34,824 bases of DNA from JAAYBR01 sp033813475 (GCA_033813475.1 JAPXRP010000023.1:1-34824), one strand, 5' to 3'. Counted from the stretch's first letter, positions 8,342-16,561 are shown. Program-made: numbers and translations. The notes: generated by a model from the letters alone, not told the origin.

Positions 8342-8372
8342 GCGGCGGCCCCGGAGGGACCGGGGCCGCCGC
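8342..8372 (-). terminator. Strong GC hairpin downstream of the pseudopilin gene
   Basis: Perfect 13-bp arms (8342-8354 and 8360-8372) enclose a 5-nt loop, 22 nt after the pseudopilin stop codon. On the minus strand the stem is followed by TTTGTGT, a weak U-tract. This is probably a Rho-independent terminator separating the pilin from the beta-propeller gene. Confidence 0.6.
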
Positions 8373-8394
8373 GCGTTGTTCCGGGAACCGGGGC

Positions 8395-9345
8395 TCAGCC
8401 CGCGGTGAGCAGGCCCATGAGCGCCGCGAACTGGGCGTTGACGGGCGGGGCGGACGGGTAGCGCAGGAACTCCACATGGCCGTCCATGAACAGCACGTTG
8501 CACCCGCCGGGGATGTGGCTGAAGTCCGCGGTGTTGGTGCTGAGGAAGTCCGTCATCACAAAGACCTGGCTCTGCGCCTGCGACGAGGCGCCGGGATTGT
8601 TGATGTCCGTGATGAGGAAGCGCTCCACGCCCTCGCGCAGGCGGTAGACCGTGTCGCCGCCGCCGTTGCCGAGGCCCGCCGTCACCTTGCCGTCCTCGTC
8701 CGGCTTCACCGCCGCGGCCGTCTGGGCGTTCGAGACGTACCACGCCATCAGCTTGGGCACCCAGTGCTCCACGATCTGCTGCGGCGCCACCGTGCCCGCG
8801 GGCATCGTCACCCCCATGAGCGACCCCGCGGAGGTGATGTCCACCATCGGGTCGGTCTCCTGGATCTTGTCGTAGACCCAGCCGAAATAGAGGTAGCTGT
8901 GGGCGGCCTGCTCGAAGGGCCAGTGGACATGCGCGCCCACCTCCGGGTACTTCGCCTTGATGCGGTCCCCCGTCGGGTCGCTGAAGAGGCACTCGTCCCT
9001 GTAGAAGATCAGGTTCTCGGCGTCCGAGGGGCACACCATCACATGGCCGTCCGACAGGTATTCCGGGTAGACGGACATGATGTCCGGGGCGAGGGAGAAC
9101 TGCGGATTGATGGTGGTGCCGGGATAGTCCCGCATCTGGATCGGGGGGAACCGCATGCCGGGGGCCTCGTTCGCGTACATCTTGTACACAAGCCCCATCT
9201 GCTTGAGGTTGTTCTGGCAGCTTGACCGGCGCGCCGCCTCGCGGGCGCGGGCAAGCGCGGGCAGCAGAATGGCCGCCAGGATGCCGATGATGGCGATCAC
9301 CACCAGCAGTTCAATCAGGGTGAATCCGCGTCTTCGCTCGCTCAT
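8395..9345 (-). CDS. DUF1559-type pseudopilin (prepilin N-terminus, H-x-DG C-terminus)
   Basis: The 316-residue product starts MSERRRG/FTLIELLVV, with a prepilin peptidase site after G7, glutamate at mature position 5 (E12) and a hydrophobic helix to about residue 30. The C-terminal NVLFMDGHVEFLRYP is the hallmark of the pilin-like family annotated as DUF1559 or H-X9-DG; here the spacing from the histidine of HIPGG to DG is 10 residues rather than 9. Such proteins are abundant in Planctomycetes and relatives and are thought to be type II secretion or pilus-like minor components. The start at 9345 is set by AAGGAGAGG just upstream. It is monocistronic, with its own promoter and terminator. Confidence 0.9.
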   Translation of the reverse strand: MSERRRGFTLIELLVVIAIIGILAAILLPALARAREAARRSSCQNNLKQMGLVYKMYANEAPGMRFPPIQMRDYPGTTINPQFSLAPDIMSVYPEYLSDGHVMVCPSDAENLIFYRDECLFSDPTGDRIKAKYPEVGAHVHWPFEQAAHSYLYFGWVYDKIQETDPMVDITSAGSLMGVTMPAGTVAPQQIVEHWVPKLMAWYVSNAQTAAAVKPDEDGKVTAGLGNGGGDTVYRLREGVERFLITDINNPGASSQAQSQVFVMTDFLSTNTADFSHIPGGCNVLFMDGHVEFLRYPSAPPVNAQFAALMGLLTAG

Positions 9346-9439
9346 GATGCCTCTCCTTTCAGAGGTTAAAAATGGGGATGCCGCGCGCCCGCGGGGCCTC
9401 ACGCGTCCCGGGGCGGCGCCGGTGCGCCCGGCAAAAGAC

Positions 9440-9448
9440 ATGATAGCA
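9440..9448 (-). promoter_or_regulatory. Extended -10 promoter for the pseudopilin gene
   Basis: Minus-strand TGC-TATCAT (9448-9440) fits an extended -10 element. No good -35 is visible. It lies about 95 nt upstream of the start codon and just after the hairpin that ends the preceding gene. Confidence 0.4.
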
Positions 9449-9463
9449 GAAGACGCGCCGGAA

Positions 9464-9550
9464 AAAGACACGGCAGACGGGACGCCCGCAGCACGAAGAA
9501 GACCCGCGGGTCGCGGTTCCGTGCCGGGGCGTCCCGTCTGCCGTGTCTTT
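9464..9550 (-). terminator. 24-bp perfect inverted repeat with U-tract, terminator of the GH2 gene
   Basis: The arms 9464-9487 and 9527-9550 are perfect reverse complements of 24 nt. The 39-nt loop contains further pairing (9491-9495 with 9520-9524) and the palindrome GACCCGCGGGTC. On the minus strand the stem runs into TTTTT (9466-9462), 13 nt past the GH2 stop codon. It therefore fits a Rho-independent terminator, but the stem is much longer than needed and may be a dispersed palindrome put to this use. Confidence 0.65.
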
Positions 9551-9562
9551 AGGCCTTTGCGG

Positions 9563-11512
9563 TCAACCGCCCGTTTCGCCGCGGAACACGGCGCGCAGGG
9601 CGTCCGCGGCGGGCTTCAGGTTGCCGTCGCAGTCAATGACCGAGTTGTTCGACGGGCAGGGGAAGCAGTCGTGGCCCATCCAGATGATGAAGCCGCCGCA
9701 GCGGGGGAAGCGGCCGCGGCAGGCGGCTGCGGCGATGCGGTAGGCCTCGGCCTGGAGGCGCTGGGTGAAGGAGACATATTTCAGGAAGGCGGCCTCGGGC
9801 GACAGGCCGGCGGTCTCCTGCTGCGCCGCCGCGCCCCACAGGGTCCACCACGCCGCCGTGTGCATCCAGTACTCGCCGCGGGGCGGCCAGAAGGCGCAGT
9901 CCCCGGCGTAGCGCCAGATCTGCGCGGCGTCCATCGCGCCGGGGTAGCCCACCTCCGAGCGGAACAGCGCGTCGTCGGCGGCCCAGTAGGCGCGCCACTT
10001 CTCCAGGTCGGGCTCACTCCCCTGGCCCCAGGGGCCGTGGATGTCGTGGTGGATGCCCCTGCCGTAGTTCTCCGGCAGGGCGTAGTCCACCGGCCCGCCG
10101 GGCGACCCGGTCAGGAAGCGCCGGCCGGGGTCCTCCTCCGTGACGACGCGGGCGAGCATGGCGATGCAGGGGTGCTCCAGGTCCACGGGTTTCTGCGGAC
10201 CGGGGTAATCCGGCGAGGGGCCGTAGTAGAGCTCGTTGCCGCCGCACCACAGCAGCAGCGACGGGTGGTTCGCCCGCCGCCGCGCGTAGGACACGGCGAT
10301 CCTCTCCAGCCGCGCGATCGCCTCCGGGTCCGACGGCGGCGTGTTTTCGATGCCCGACGACGACAGGGGGAACTCCTGCCACACGAAGATGCCCGCGCGG
10401 TCACAGGCCTCGTAGAAGGAGCGGTCGCCGAGCCCCGCGCCGCCCCACACGCGCAGGACCGTGCAGCCCATGTCGCGGTAGCGGCCCACGAGCCGGTCGT
10501 GGTCCTCCGCCGTCGCGTCGAGGTGGGCGAGGCGCGCGGGCACCCAGTTGGCCCCGCCGAGAAAGACGGGTGCGCCGTTCACCACGCACAGCCACGGCGC
10601 GGCGCCGTCGGGCGCGCCCTCGCAGGGCTTCCACTCCACCCGGCGGAAGCCCACGGTGCGCGTCTCGCGCAGGCACTCGTCGCCTGCGGCGTCCCAGGCC
10701 GTGATCTCCGCCGTGTAGGTTTTCGGGGTGCCATGCAGGTTGGGCTGCCACGCGTCCACCTTCAGCGCCTCCAGGCGCAGCGGGACGGTCTCCGTGGCCG
10801 CGATCTCCGTGTCGCCGTCGAGGAGGCGCAGGCGCGCGCGCGCGGCTGTTTCCGCGCCGTCCAGCGAGGCCTCCACGGCGCCCAGTGCCGTGTGATGGTC
10901 ATAGTCCGCGGCGACGCGCCGCAGGGAGACGCGGGCCGAGCTTCCCGTGAGCAGGCGCAGCGGGCCGCCCACACCCACGGGCACCAGGCGCGGACACCAG
11001 TCCCAACTGTAGGCGAAGCGCGGCTTGAAGAAGCGCGACCCCGAGGTGTAGCCAAATTGCCCCTGCTCGCGGGGCGGCTCCTCGAAGACAATCGCCAGCC
11101 GGTGCGGCGCGCCGTCCGCCAGCGCCGCGCCCAGGTCAAAGCGGTGCGGGACCAGCGCCCCCTCGAAGCGCGCGGCCTCCTTCCCGTCCACGAGAATCCA
11201 GCCGGAATAGTCGAGGCAGTCCGCCTCCAGCACGGCGTCGAGCCCCGCGGCCACCGGCGGCAGCATCGTTTCCAGCACCCAGTGGCGGTGTTCCACCCAC
11301 TCGCAAAGGCGCGAGTTCAGCCCGATGCGCCAGTCGGGGAGGATGCCCGCGTCGAGCAGGGCCTGCTGCACCGAGCCCGGCACCCGCATCGGCACCGGCG
11401 CGATGTCCGGCGCAATGCCGAAACCCGCCTCGCCCAGTTTCGCGGGCCGCCAGGCGTTCGGCCGCCAGCCCTCCAGTGTCCAGGAACCCGCGGAAAGATC
11501 CGTCACCGCCAT
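9563..11512 (-). CDS. GH2 family beta-mannosidase-like glycoside hydrolase
   Basis: This 649-residue protein has the GH2 layout: N-terminal sugar-binding jelly roll (about 1-190, with SGWILVDGKEA and FKPRFAYSWDWCPRLVPVG, typical of beta-mannosidases), an immunoglobulin-like domain (about 195-290), and a TIM barrel (about 300-649). The acid/base glutamate is E427 in LLWCGGNELYYG, and the nucleophile candidate is E520 in FRSEVGYPG. NGAPVFLGGANWVPA and LRVWGGAGLGDRSFYEACD are further family motifs. There is no signal peptide, so it probably acts in the cytoplasm on imported oligosaccharides. It lacks the C-terminal beta domains of full-length (about 800-residue) beta-mannosidases. ACAAGGAGAC precedes the ATG. 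Mannose specificity is likely but not proven. Confidence 0.88.
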   Translation of the reverse strand: MAVTDLSAGSWTLEGWRPNAWRPAKLGEAGFGIAPDIAPVPMRVPGSVQQALLDAGILPDWRIGLNSRLCEWVEHRHWVLETMLPPVAAGLDAVLEADCLDYSGWILVDGKEAARFEGALVPHRFDLGAALADGAPHRLAIVFEEPPREQGQFGYTSGSRFFKPRFAYSWDWCPRLVPVGVGGPLRLLTGSSARVSLRRVAADYDHHTALGAVEASLDGAETAARARLRLLDGDTEIAATETVPLRLEALKVDAWQPNLHGTPKTYTAEITAWDAAGDECLRETRTVGFRRVEWKPCEGAPDGAAPWLCVVNGAPVFLGGANWVPARLAHLDATAEDHDRLVGRYRDMGCTVLRVWGGAGLGDRSFYEACDRAGIFVWQEFPLSSSGIENTPPSDPEAIARLERIAVSYARRRANHPSLLLWCGGNELYYGPSPDYPGPQKPVDLEHPCIAMLARVVTEEDPGRRFLTGSPGGPVDYALPENYGRGIHHDIHGPWGQGSEPDLEKWRAYWAADDALFRSEVGYPGAMDAAQIWRYAGDCAFWPPRGEYWMHTAAWWTLWGAAAQQETAGLSPEAAFLKYVSFTQRLQAEAYRIAAAACRGRFPRCGGFIIWMGHDCFPCPSNNSVIDCDGNLKPAADALRAVFRGETGG

Positions 11513-11578
11513 GAGCCTGTCTCCTTGTCCGTTGCGCGCAAAGCCCTATTCTGCCATTTCGGGGCGGGGAAAGGAAAC

Positions 11579-11610
11579 GGCCCGCGGGATTCCGGGGTCT
11601 CCCGCGGGCC
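11579..11610 (-). terminator. Rho-independent terminator of the sigma/VWA operon
   Basis: Perfect 11-bp arms (11579-11589 and 11600-11610) with a 10-nt loop lie 27 nt beyond the VWA gene stop. On the minus strand the stem is followed by GTTTCCTTTCC, a moderate U-rich tail. Confidence 0.65.
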
Positions 11611-11637
11611 GGGGGGGCGTTAACCCTTGTTCGCGGG

Positions 11638-13884
11638 TCACAGGGCCGGCCTGTGTCCCATGAGCGCGGCGGTGGTGCGGACGAGGGTGATGAACTCGGC
11701 GCGGCGGCCGTCGAGGTCGGCGCCTTTGCCCGCCTCAGCCAGCTGGAGGACCAGGTCAAGATTCGCGGTGCCCGCGTGGGCCGAGCGGCGCAGGAGCATG
11801 CCCCACGCGGCCACGGCGGCGGCGAACTGGTGGTCGGCGCCGGGGGCGGCGGCCACGGTGTCGCCCGCCACGGGCACGTCGAGACGCGTGCTGGTGTCGG
11901 CGTCGGGCCGCTTGTAGCGGAGCTTCACCGTCATCAGCTCGTTCGACGCGGGCCGGGCCTCGTCGGGGGCGGCCTCGGGCTTCGGGGCCTCCGGCACGGG
12001 CTGGTACTTCAGCGCGTCCACCTGCGGCGGCGCCGGCTGCACGCCCGGGGGCACCAGCTCGTAGAGCGCCGTGACCGTGTGGCCCGCGCCGATCTCGCCG
12101 GCGTCCTTGCGGTCGTCGTTGAAGTCGCGGGCGGCGAGGGCGCGGTTTTCGTAGCCGATGAGGCGGTAGTGGCTGACGCGGGCGGGGTTGAACTCGACCT
12201 GGATCTTGACGTCCTTGGCGATGGTCACGAGGGCGCCCGCCGCCTGCTCCAGCAGGGCGCGGCGCGCCTCCTGGAAGGAGTCAATGTAGAAGTACTGGCC
12301 GTTGCCCTTGTCGGCGAGGCTCTCCATGCGGCTGTCCTGGAGGTTGCCCGTGCCGAAGCCGAGCACCGTCAGGAAGACCCCCGTCTTCGCCTGCTGCTGG
12401 ATCATGGAGACCAGCGCGTCCGTGTCGCTCACGCCCACGTTGAAGTCGCCGTCCGTGGCCAGCATGACGCGGTTGGCGCCGCCGGGGATGAACGCCGCGC
12501 GGGCGAGGTCGTAGGCGATGCGGATGCCGCCCTCGCCGTTCGTGGAGCCGCCCGCGGCCAGGCTGTCGAGCACGCCGTGGATCGCGGCCCGCTGGTCGCC
12601 CGGCGTGGGGGCGAGGCGCACCCCGGCGCTGCCCGCGTAGGTGACGATGCTCAGGCGGTCGCGGCCCGTGAGGGACTCGGCCAGCAGCTTGAGGCCCTTG
12701 ACCAGCAGGGGCAGCTTCTCCGGCGGCTGCATGGAGCCCGACACGTCCACGAGGAAGACCAGGTTCACGGGCGCGCGCTCCTCCACGGCCACGTCCTTGC
12801 CGCGCAGGCCGATGCGGGCCAGCAGGTGGCCGGGGTTCCACGGGCAGGGGTGCGTCTCCACGTTCACGGAGAAGGGGTGCTCCGTCTGCGGGGCCGGGTA
12901 CTCGTAGCGGAAGTAGTTGACCAGCTCCTCCACGCGCACGGCGTCCGGCGGGGGCAGCGTGCCCTGCGTCAGGAAACGCCGCACATTCGCGTAGGACGCC
13001 GTGTCCACGTCCACCCCGAAGGTGGACAGGGGCGCGTCCGCCACGCGGGTGAAGGCGTTCTCCGAGATGGGCGCATAAGACTCCGACCCCGGCGCGGGCG
13101 TCGGCATGGGCACCGGCCGGTTCCAGTACTCGCGGCGGTCCAAGCCGTCCTTCGGCGAGAGGTAGCCCAGCGACTGCAACAGGTCGCGCACCTCGGCGGG
13201 CACCTGGGGAACCCCAAACCCGCCCTGCCCGCCGGCCGGCGTCTCCGCACTGTGCATCAGGAAGACACCGGAGGCCTCGTTTCCGTCCACCTGCACAAAC
13301 GCCTCACTCTTACCCGTGAAGTCGGCGCGAATGTTCTGCTGGGGGGGCTGGGCGGCGAATTCGGCCTGCTCCTTCCCGCTCACGGCGGGTTCTGGTTGCG
13401 GGGCCGTGGGGACGGACTGGGCGGCGCCGGTCACGGCCAACTGTTCCACACGGGCCTCTTCACGCACCTCTTGCCGCCGGTCCGTTTTCGTCTGGAAGAC
13501 GCGGGAAAGGCTGAACGAGGAGGATGCTCCACGGGTTCTGGCAAGCGAGGGAAGTAGCACGGCGCCGATCACAAAGACTATCCCTGCGGCAAAGGCAATG
13601 CGCAGGACCAGTCTTCCATGCCGGAAGGGGGTCCGCACGGGGGCCCTTACGGGGGCGGGGGCGGCGGCTTCCAGCACGGCGGCGCGCTGTTCGCGGGTGA
13701 GCGCGGGGGCGTCCTCGGCGGCCAGTTCCTTTGCGAGCAGGTTGGCGGCGGCGCGGATCTCCCTGATTTCGGCGCGCGCGTCGGGGTTTTCGTCCAGGAA
13801 GCGCTCCACGGCGGCGCGCTCCTCGTCCGTGACCTCGCCCAGCGCGTACGCGGTGAGGAGGGGGTCGTCTTTCGTGATGTTCAT
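11638..13884 (-). CDS. YfbK-like VWA protein with anti-sigma-like N-terminus
   Basis: The 748-residue product has three parts. Residues 1-75 (DPLLTAYALGEVTDEERAAV and onward) resemble the cytoplasmic domain of anti-sigma factors, without an obvious zinc-binding HxxxCxxC motif. A single membrane helix spans about 91-113. The exported part contains the YfbK arrangement: an N-terminal VWA-associated region (about 250-360, with YAPISENAFTRVADAPLSTF), a VWA domain with the MIDAS metal site DVSGSM (D380, S382, S384), and a C-terminal DUF3520-like region (about 555-748). An AGGAG site precedes the ATG. It begins 11 nt after the stop of the ECF sigma gene, so the pair is very likely one operon. Regulation of the sigma factor by this protein is inference. 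Confidence 0.87.
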   Translation of the reverse strand: MNITKDDPLLTAYALGEVTDEERAAVERFLDENPDARAEIREIRAAANLLAKELAAEDAPALTREQRAAVLEAAAPAPVRAPVRTPFRHGRLVLRIAFAAGIVFVIGAVLLPSLARTRGASSSFSLSRVFQTKTDRRQEVREEARVEQLAVTGAAQSVPTAPQPEPAVSGKEQAEFAAQPPQQNIRADFTGKSEAFVQVDGNEASGVFLMHSAETPAGGQGGFGVPQVPAEVRDLLQSLGYLSPKDGLDRREYWNRPVPMPTPAPGSESYAPISENAFTRVADAPLSTFGVDVDTASYANVRRFLTQGTLPPPDAVRVEELVNYFRYEYPAPQTEHPFSVNVETHPCPWNPGHLLARIGLRGKDVAVEERAPVNLVFLVDVSGSMQPPEKLPLLVKGLKLLAESLTGRDRLSIVTYAGSAGVRLAPTPGDQRAAIHGVLDSLAAGGSTNGEGGIRIAYDLARAAFIPGGANRVMLATDGDFNVGVSDTDALVSMIQQQAKTGVFLTVLGFGTGNLQDSRMESLADKGNGQYFYIDSFQEARRALLEQAAGALVTIAKDVKIQVEFNPARVSHYRLIGYENRALAARDFNDDRKDAGEIGAGHTVTALYELVPPGVQPAPPQVDALKYQPVPEAPKPEAAPDEARPASNELMTVKLRYKRPDADTSTRLDVPVAGDTVAAAPGADHQFAAAVAAWGMLLRRSAHAGTANLDLVLQLAEAGKGADLDGRRAEFITLVRTTAALMGHRPAL

Positions 13885-13895
13885 GGTGTCGCTCC

Positions 13896-14453
13896 TCAGG
13901 CCTGCGGGACGGCGGGGACCGCCGCGTCCGCCAGGCGTTGGCGTGCCGTTTTCAGTCCCGTGTGGATCAGATAACCCACGTTCGAGACGCTCAACCCCGT
14001 GATCCGGCTGATTTCCTCGTAGGACAGGGCGTCCTGAAACTTCAGCCGGAGCACTTCCTGCTGTTTGGGGGGCAGCCCCCCGATCAGGGCGTCGGCCCGC
14101 GAGCGGGCCTCGGCCCGCTCCGCCGACGCCGAGGTCGGCGCCTCCCTGCCGGGCAGGGACGCCGCGGTGTGGTCATCCAGGGCAACCATGCGCTGCTCCT
14201 TTCGTAGGTGGTCCAGGGCGAGGTTGCGGCAGACCGTGTGAAGCCAGGGCGCCAGATGGTCCCCGATCCGGGCGCGGTCGGCGCGGCACAGGCGCAGGAA
14301 GGTCTCCTGCACCACGTCGCGGGCCGTCTCCAGATCCCCCGTGAGCCGCGCCGCGTGGCGCAGCAGGGGGGCCTCATGCCGGTTGAGGGCGTCCCTCACC
14401 CAGTCCGTTTCCGGCGGCGTGCCGCCGGGTCTTTCGGTTTCTTGACTGTCCAC
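13896..14453 (-). CDS. ECF-family RNA polymerase sigma factor
   Basis: The product is 185 residues if translated from GTG at 14453. Sigma region 2 is seen in LLRHAARLTGDLETARDVVQ and ETFLRLCRA, followed by WLHTVCRNLALDHLRKEQR, and region 4 in LPPKQQEVLRLKFQ, with the helix-turn-helix SYEEISRITGLSVSNVGYLI. A linker of about 40 residues separates the regions. The GTG at 14453 is chosen because GGAGGAG lies 5 nt upstream; a second in-frame GTG at 14486 has no such site and would add 11 residues. The next gene encodes a membrane VWA protein with an anti-sigma-like N-terminus. An ECF-type promoter at 14515-14541 suggests autoregulation. Confidence 0.9.
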   Translation of the reverse strand: MDSQETERPGGTPPETDWVRDALNRHEAPLLRHAARLTGDLETARDVVQETFLRLCRADRARIGDHLAPWLHTVCRNLALDHLRKEQRMVALDDHTAASLPGREAPTSASAERAEARSRADALIGGLPPKQQEVLRLKFQDALSYEEISRITGLSVSNVGYLIHTGLKTARQRLADAAVPAVPQA

Positions 14454-14488
14454 GGAAACTCCTCCAGGTTCAGCCGGTGTCTTCACGG

Positions 14489-14541
14489 GTCAGCGCTGAC
14501 ATCACTATAACGGGTGAGACCCCGGTTTTCTTAGGAGGTTC
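14489..14541 (-). promoter_or_regulatory. Putative autoregulated ECF promoter plus 12-bp palindrome
   Basis: On the minus strand GAACCT (14541-14536) and TCTCA (14519-14515) are 16 nt apart, similar to the GAAC/TCT elements used by many ECF sigma factors. Further down is a sigma-70-like TATAGT (14509-14504) without a good -35. Just beyond it the perfect 12-bp palindrome GTCAGCGCTGAC (14489-14500) lies near the expected start of transcription and could be an operator. Confidence 0.4.
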
Positions 14542-14560
14542 GGGGAAGGCGGGGAAATTG

Positions 14561-14664
14561 ATGGACGGGATGGACGAAATGGACTCGATGGACAGTTGTT
14601 TCCTGTCGACTCCGTCCCCCTAGTCCTCTTTGTCCATTCCGTCCATTACGTCCATGTCGTCCAT
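14561..14664. repeat. 9-nt-period ATGGAC / GTCCAT inverted array (copy 1)
   Basis: Four ATGGAC units begin at 14561, 14570, 14579 and 14588, each followed by a variable trinucleotide. After a short loop, four GTCCAT units begin at 14632, 14641, 14650 and 14659. Degenerate units in the same 9-nt register begin at 14605 (GTCGAC), 14614 (GTCCCC) and 14623 (GTCCTC). The two halves can pair as a long hairpin. It lies between the divergent sigma-factor and TMTC-like genes. The rest of the gap (14454-14749) holds the sigma promoter region and a TATAGT at 14701 that could serve the next gene. Confidence 0.9.
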
Positions 14665-14749
14665 CTTGGTCCCTATTGGCCCGTGCGGGGCCGTGTCGGC
14701 TATAGTGTTGGGCGTTCGGGCCGCCGGGCGCGCGGCCCCGGAGGCCCTG

Positions 14750-16546
14750 ATGGCAACAAACGAAAAAGACCGGCATCCCCCCCTGCACCCCCTCTCGTGG
14801 CGGGAGGACGGCCGCGTGCTGCTGCTGCTCGGGGGACTGGTGCTGCTGGTGTTCGGGTGGACCGTGACCTTCGACTCTCTGATCATGGACGACAAGCGCT
14901 TTGTCTTCCAGAACCGGGAGATCATGCAGGGGCTGACGGGGGGCGGGCTGCGCGCGCTGTTCACGCACCTTTGGATGCCCCTCACCACGCTGACGCACCT
15001 CGTGGACGCGTCGCTGTTCGGCAAGAACCCCGCGGGGCACCATGCGCACAGCGTGCTGTGGCACCTGGGCGCCGTGTGGCTGTGGTACCTGGCGCTGGTG
15101 CGCATGACGGGCAGCCGGGGGGCGGCGGGGCTGGCGGCGGCGCTGTTCGCGGTGCATCCGCTGCGGGCGGAGGCGGTGGCGTGGATCGCCAGCCGCAAGG
15201 AGGTGGTCAGCGGCTTTTGGTTCGCCGGGACCGTGCTGCTGTACGCGCGGTATGCGGCGCGGCCGTCGGTGGGGCGGATGGCCCTGGTGTGCCTCGGCAT
15301 GGCGCTGGCCGTGCTGTCCAAGCAGACCGTGCTGACCCTGCCCTGCGCGCTGCTGCTGCTGGACCTGTGGCCCCTGGGCCGGATCATCCTGCCCCGCCCG
15401 GCCACCTGGGTCCGCCCCGTGCTGGAGAAGCTGCCGCTGTTCGCCCTGTGCGTGCCCGCGATGCTGCTGGCCCAGGCGACACAGCGGGAGTTCGGCGCCC
15501 TGGAGTGGACCGCCGAGCTGCCCCTGTCCTTCCGCGCGGGGAACGCCGTGGTGAGCCTCGCGCGCTACCTCGGCCACACGGTGTGGCCCGTGCCGCTCAT
15601 GGGGCACTACCCCGAACTGCGCAACACCCTCACCCCGGGCATGGTGGCGGGGGCGGCGGCGCTCCTGCTCGTTGTGACGGCGGCGGTCCTGTTTCTGGCC
15701 CTGCGCCGGAACCCCGCGCTGTATCCCCTGACGGGGTGGGCGTGGTTTCTGGGCACGCTGGCGCCGGTGCTGGGGCTGGTGGGCTTCGGCAACGCGTCCA
15801 TGGCCGACCGGTGGACCTACATCCCCCACATGGGGCTGATGGCCGCCGTGGCCTGGGGCTGGACCACCCTGGCGGCGCGGCTGGAACCGGCGCCGGAGGC
15901 GCCGCCGGAGACCAAGCCGCCCAAGAAGGCCCCGCACCGCAAGGCGGCGAAAGCCGCGCCGCCCAACCGCCTGGCCCTGCGGGGCGCAGCGGTGCTGGTG
16001 GGCGTGACGGCGCTGCTGGGCATCTGGCAGACATCGTACTGGCGGAACGATCTGGCGCTGTGCAGCCGGATGCTCGCGGTGTCGGACGGGGCGAACGCCC
16101 TGGCGCACACGAACCTGGGGTACCTGCGCGGGCAGGCGAAGGATCCGGCGGGGGCCATGGAGCATTACCGGAAGGCCAGCGAATTGGAGCCGCACAATCC
16201 CTTCTGGGCGGTGAACCACGGCATCGCGCTGAACGACGCGGGGCGGGCCCCGGAGGCGGAGACGCTGCTCGCGCCGTTTCTGGAGACGGACGGGGACAAC
16301 CCGCATGTCCGCATGCAGTACGGCGTGTCCCTGTTCAACCAGGAGCGCTTCGCGGAGGCCCTGCCGCACATGGAGGCGGCCGTGGACCGGCTGCCGGAGA
16401 ACTTTGTGTACCTGACCAACTGCGGGCACTGCCTGGGCCGCCTCGGAAAGACGGAGGAGGCGCGCCGGCAGTATCAGAGGGCGCTGGCCGTGGAGCCCAG
16501 ATACAAGGCCGCCCGCCTCGCCCTGCAGGCCCTGGGCGCCCCGTGA
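14750..16546 (+). CDS. TMTC-like multi-pass membrane protein with C-terminal TPRs (paralog 1)
   Basis: The 598-residue product has a membrane part (about 1-430, roughly ten hydrophobic segments) followed by tetratricopeptide repeats (about 447-595). It resembles TMTC-type and bacterial GT-C-fold proteins: an acidic MDD (46-48) after the first helix, HPLRAEAVAWIASRKEVVSG (136-155), LSKQTVLTLPCALLLLDLWP (189-208), and MADRWTYIPHMGL (351-363). Glycosyl transfer from a lipid-linked donor on the outer face of the membrane is plausible by homology but unproven. A charged Pro/Lys linker (about 380-405) before the last helix is absent from its neighbour. The ATG at 14750 is preferred because GGAGG lies 5 nt upstream; the longer open frame reads through the repeat array. 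It is followed after 15 nt by a close paralog. Confidence 0.85.
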   Translation: MATNEKDRHPPLHPLSWREDGRVLLLLGGLVLLVFGWTVTFDSLIMDDKRFVFQNREIMQGLTGGGLRALFTHLWMPLTTLTHLVDASLFGKNPAGHHAHSVLWHLGAVWLWYLALVRMTGSRGAAGLAAALFAVHPLRAEAVAWIASRKEVVSGFWFAGTVLLYARYAARPSVGRMALVCLGMALAVLSKQTVLTLPCALLLLDLWPLGRIILPRPATWVRPVLEKLPLFALCVPAMLLAQATQREFGALEWTAELPLSFRAGNAVVSLARYLGHTVWPVPLMGHYPELRNTLTPGMVAGAAALLLVVTAAVLFLALRRNPALYPLTGWAWFLGTLAPVLGLVGFGNASMADRWTYIPHMGLMAAVAWGWTTLAARLEPAPEAPPETKPPKKAPHRKAAKAAPPNRLALRGAAVLVGVTALLGIWQTSYWRNDLALCSRMLAVSDGANALAHTNLGYLRGQAKDPAGAMEHYRKASELEPHNPFWAVNHGIALNDAGRAPEAETLLAPFLETDGDNPHVRMQYGVSLFNQERFAEALPHMEAAVDRLPENFVYLTNCGHCLGRLGKTEEARRQYQRALAVEPRYKAARLALQALGAP

Positions 16547-16561
16547 CGGAGGCGTGACGCC

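Noticed and set aside
9155..11623. 822-codon plus-strand open frame over the GH2 gene
   Set aside because: It lacks motifs and crosses a terminator-like palindrome; the minus-strand GH2 gene has both catalytic glutamates and a good ribosome-binding site.
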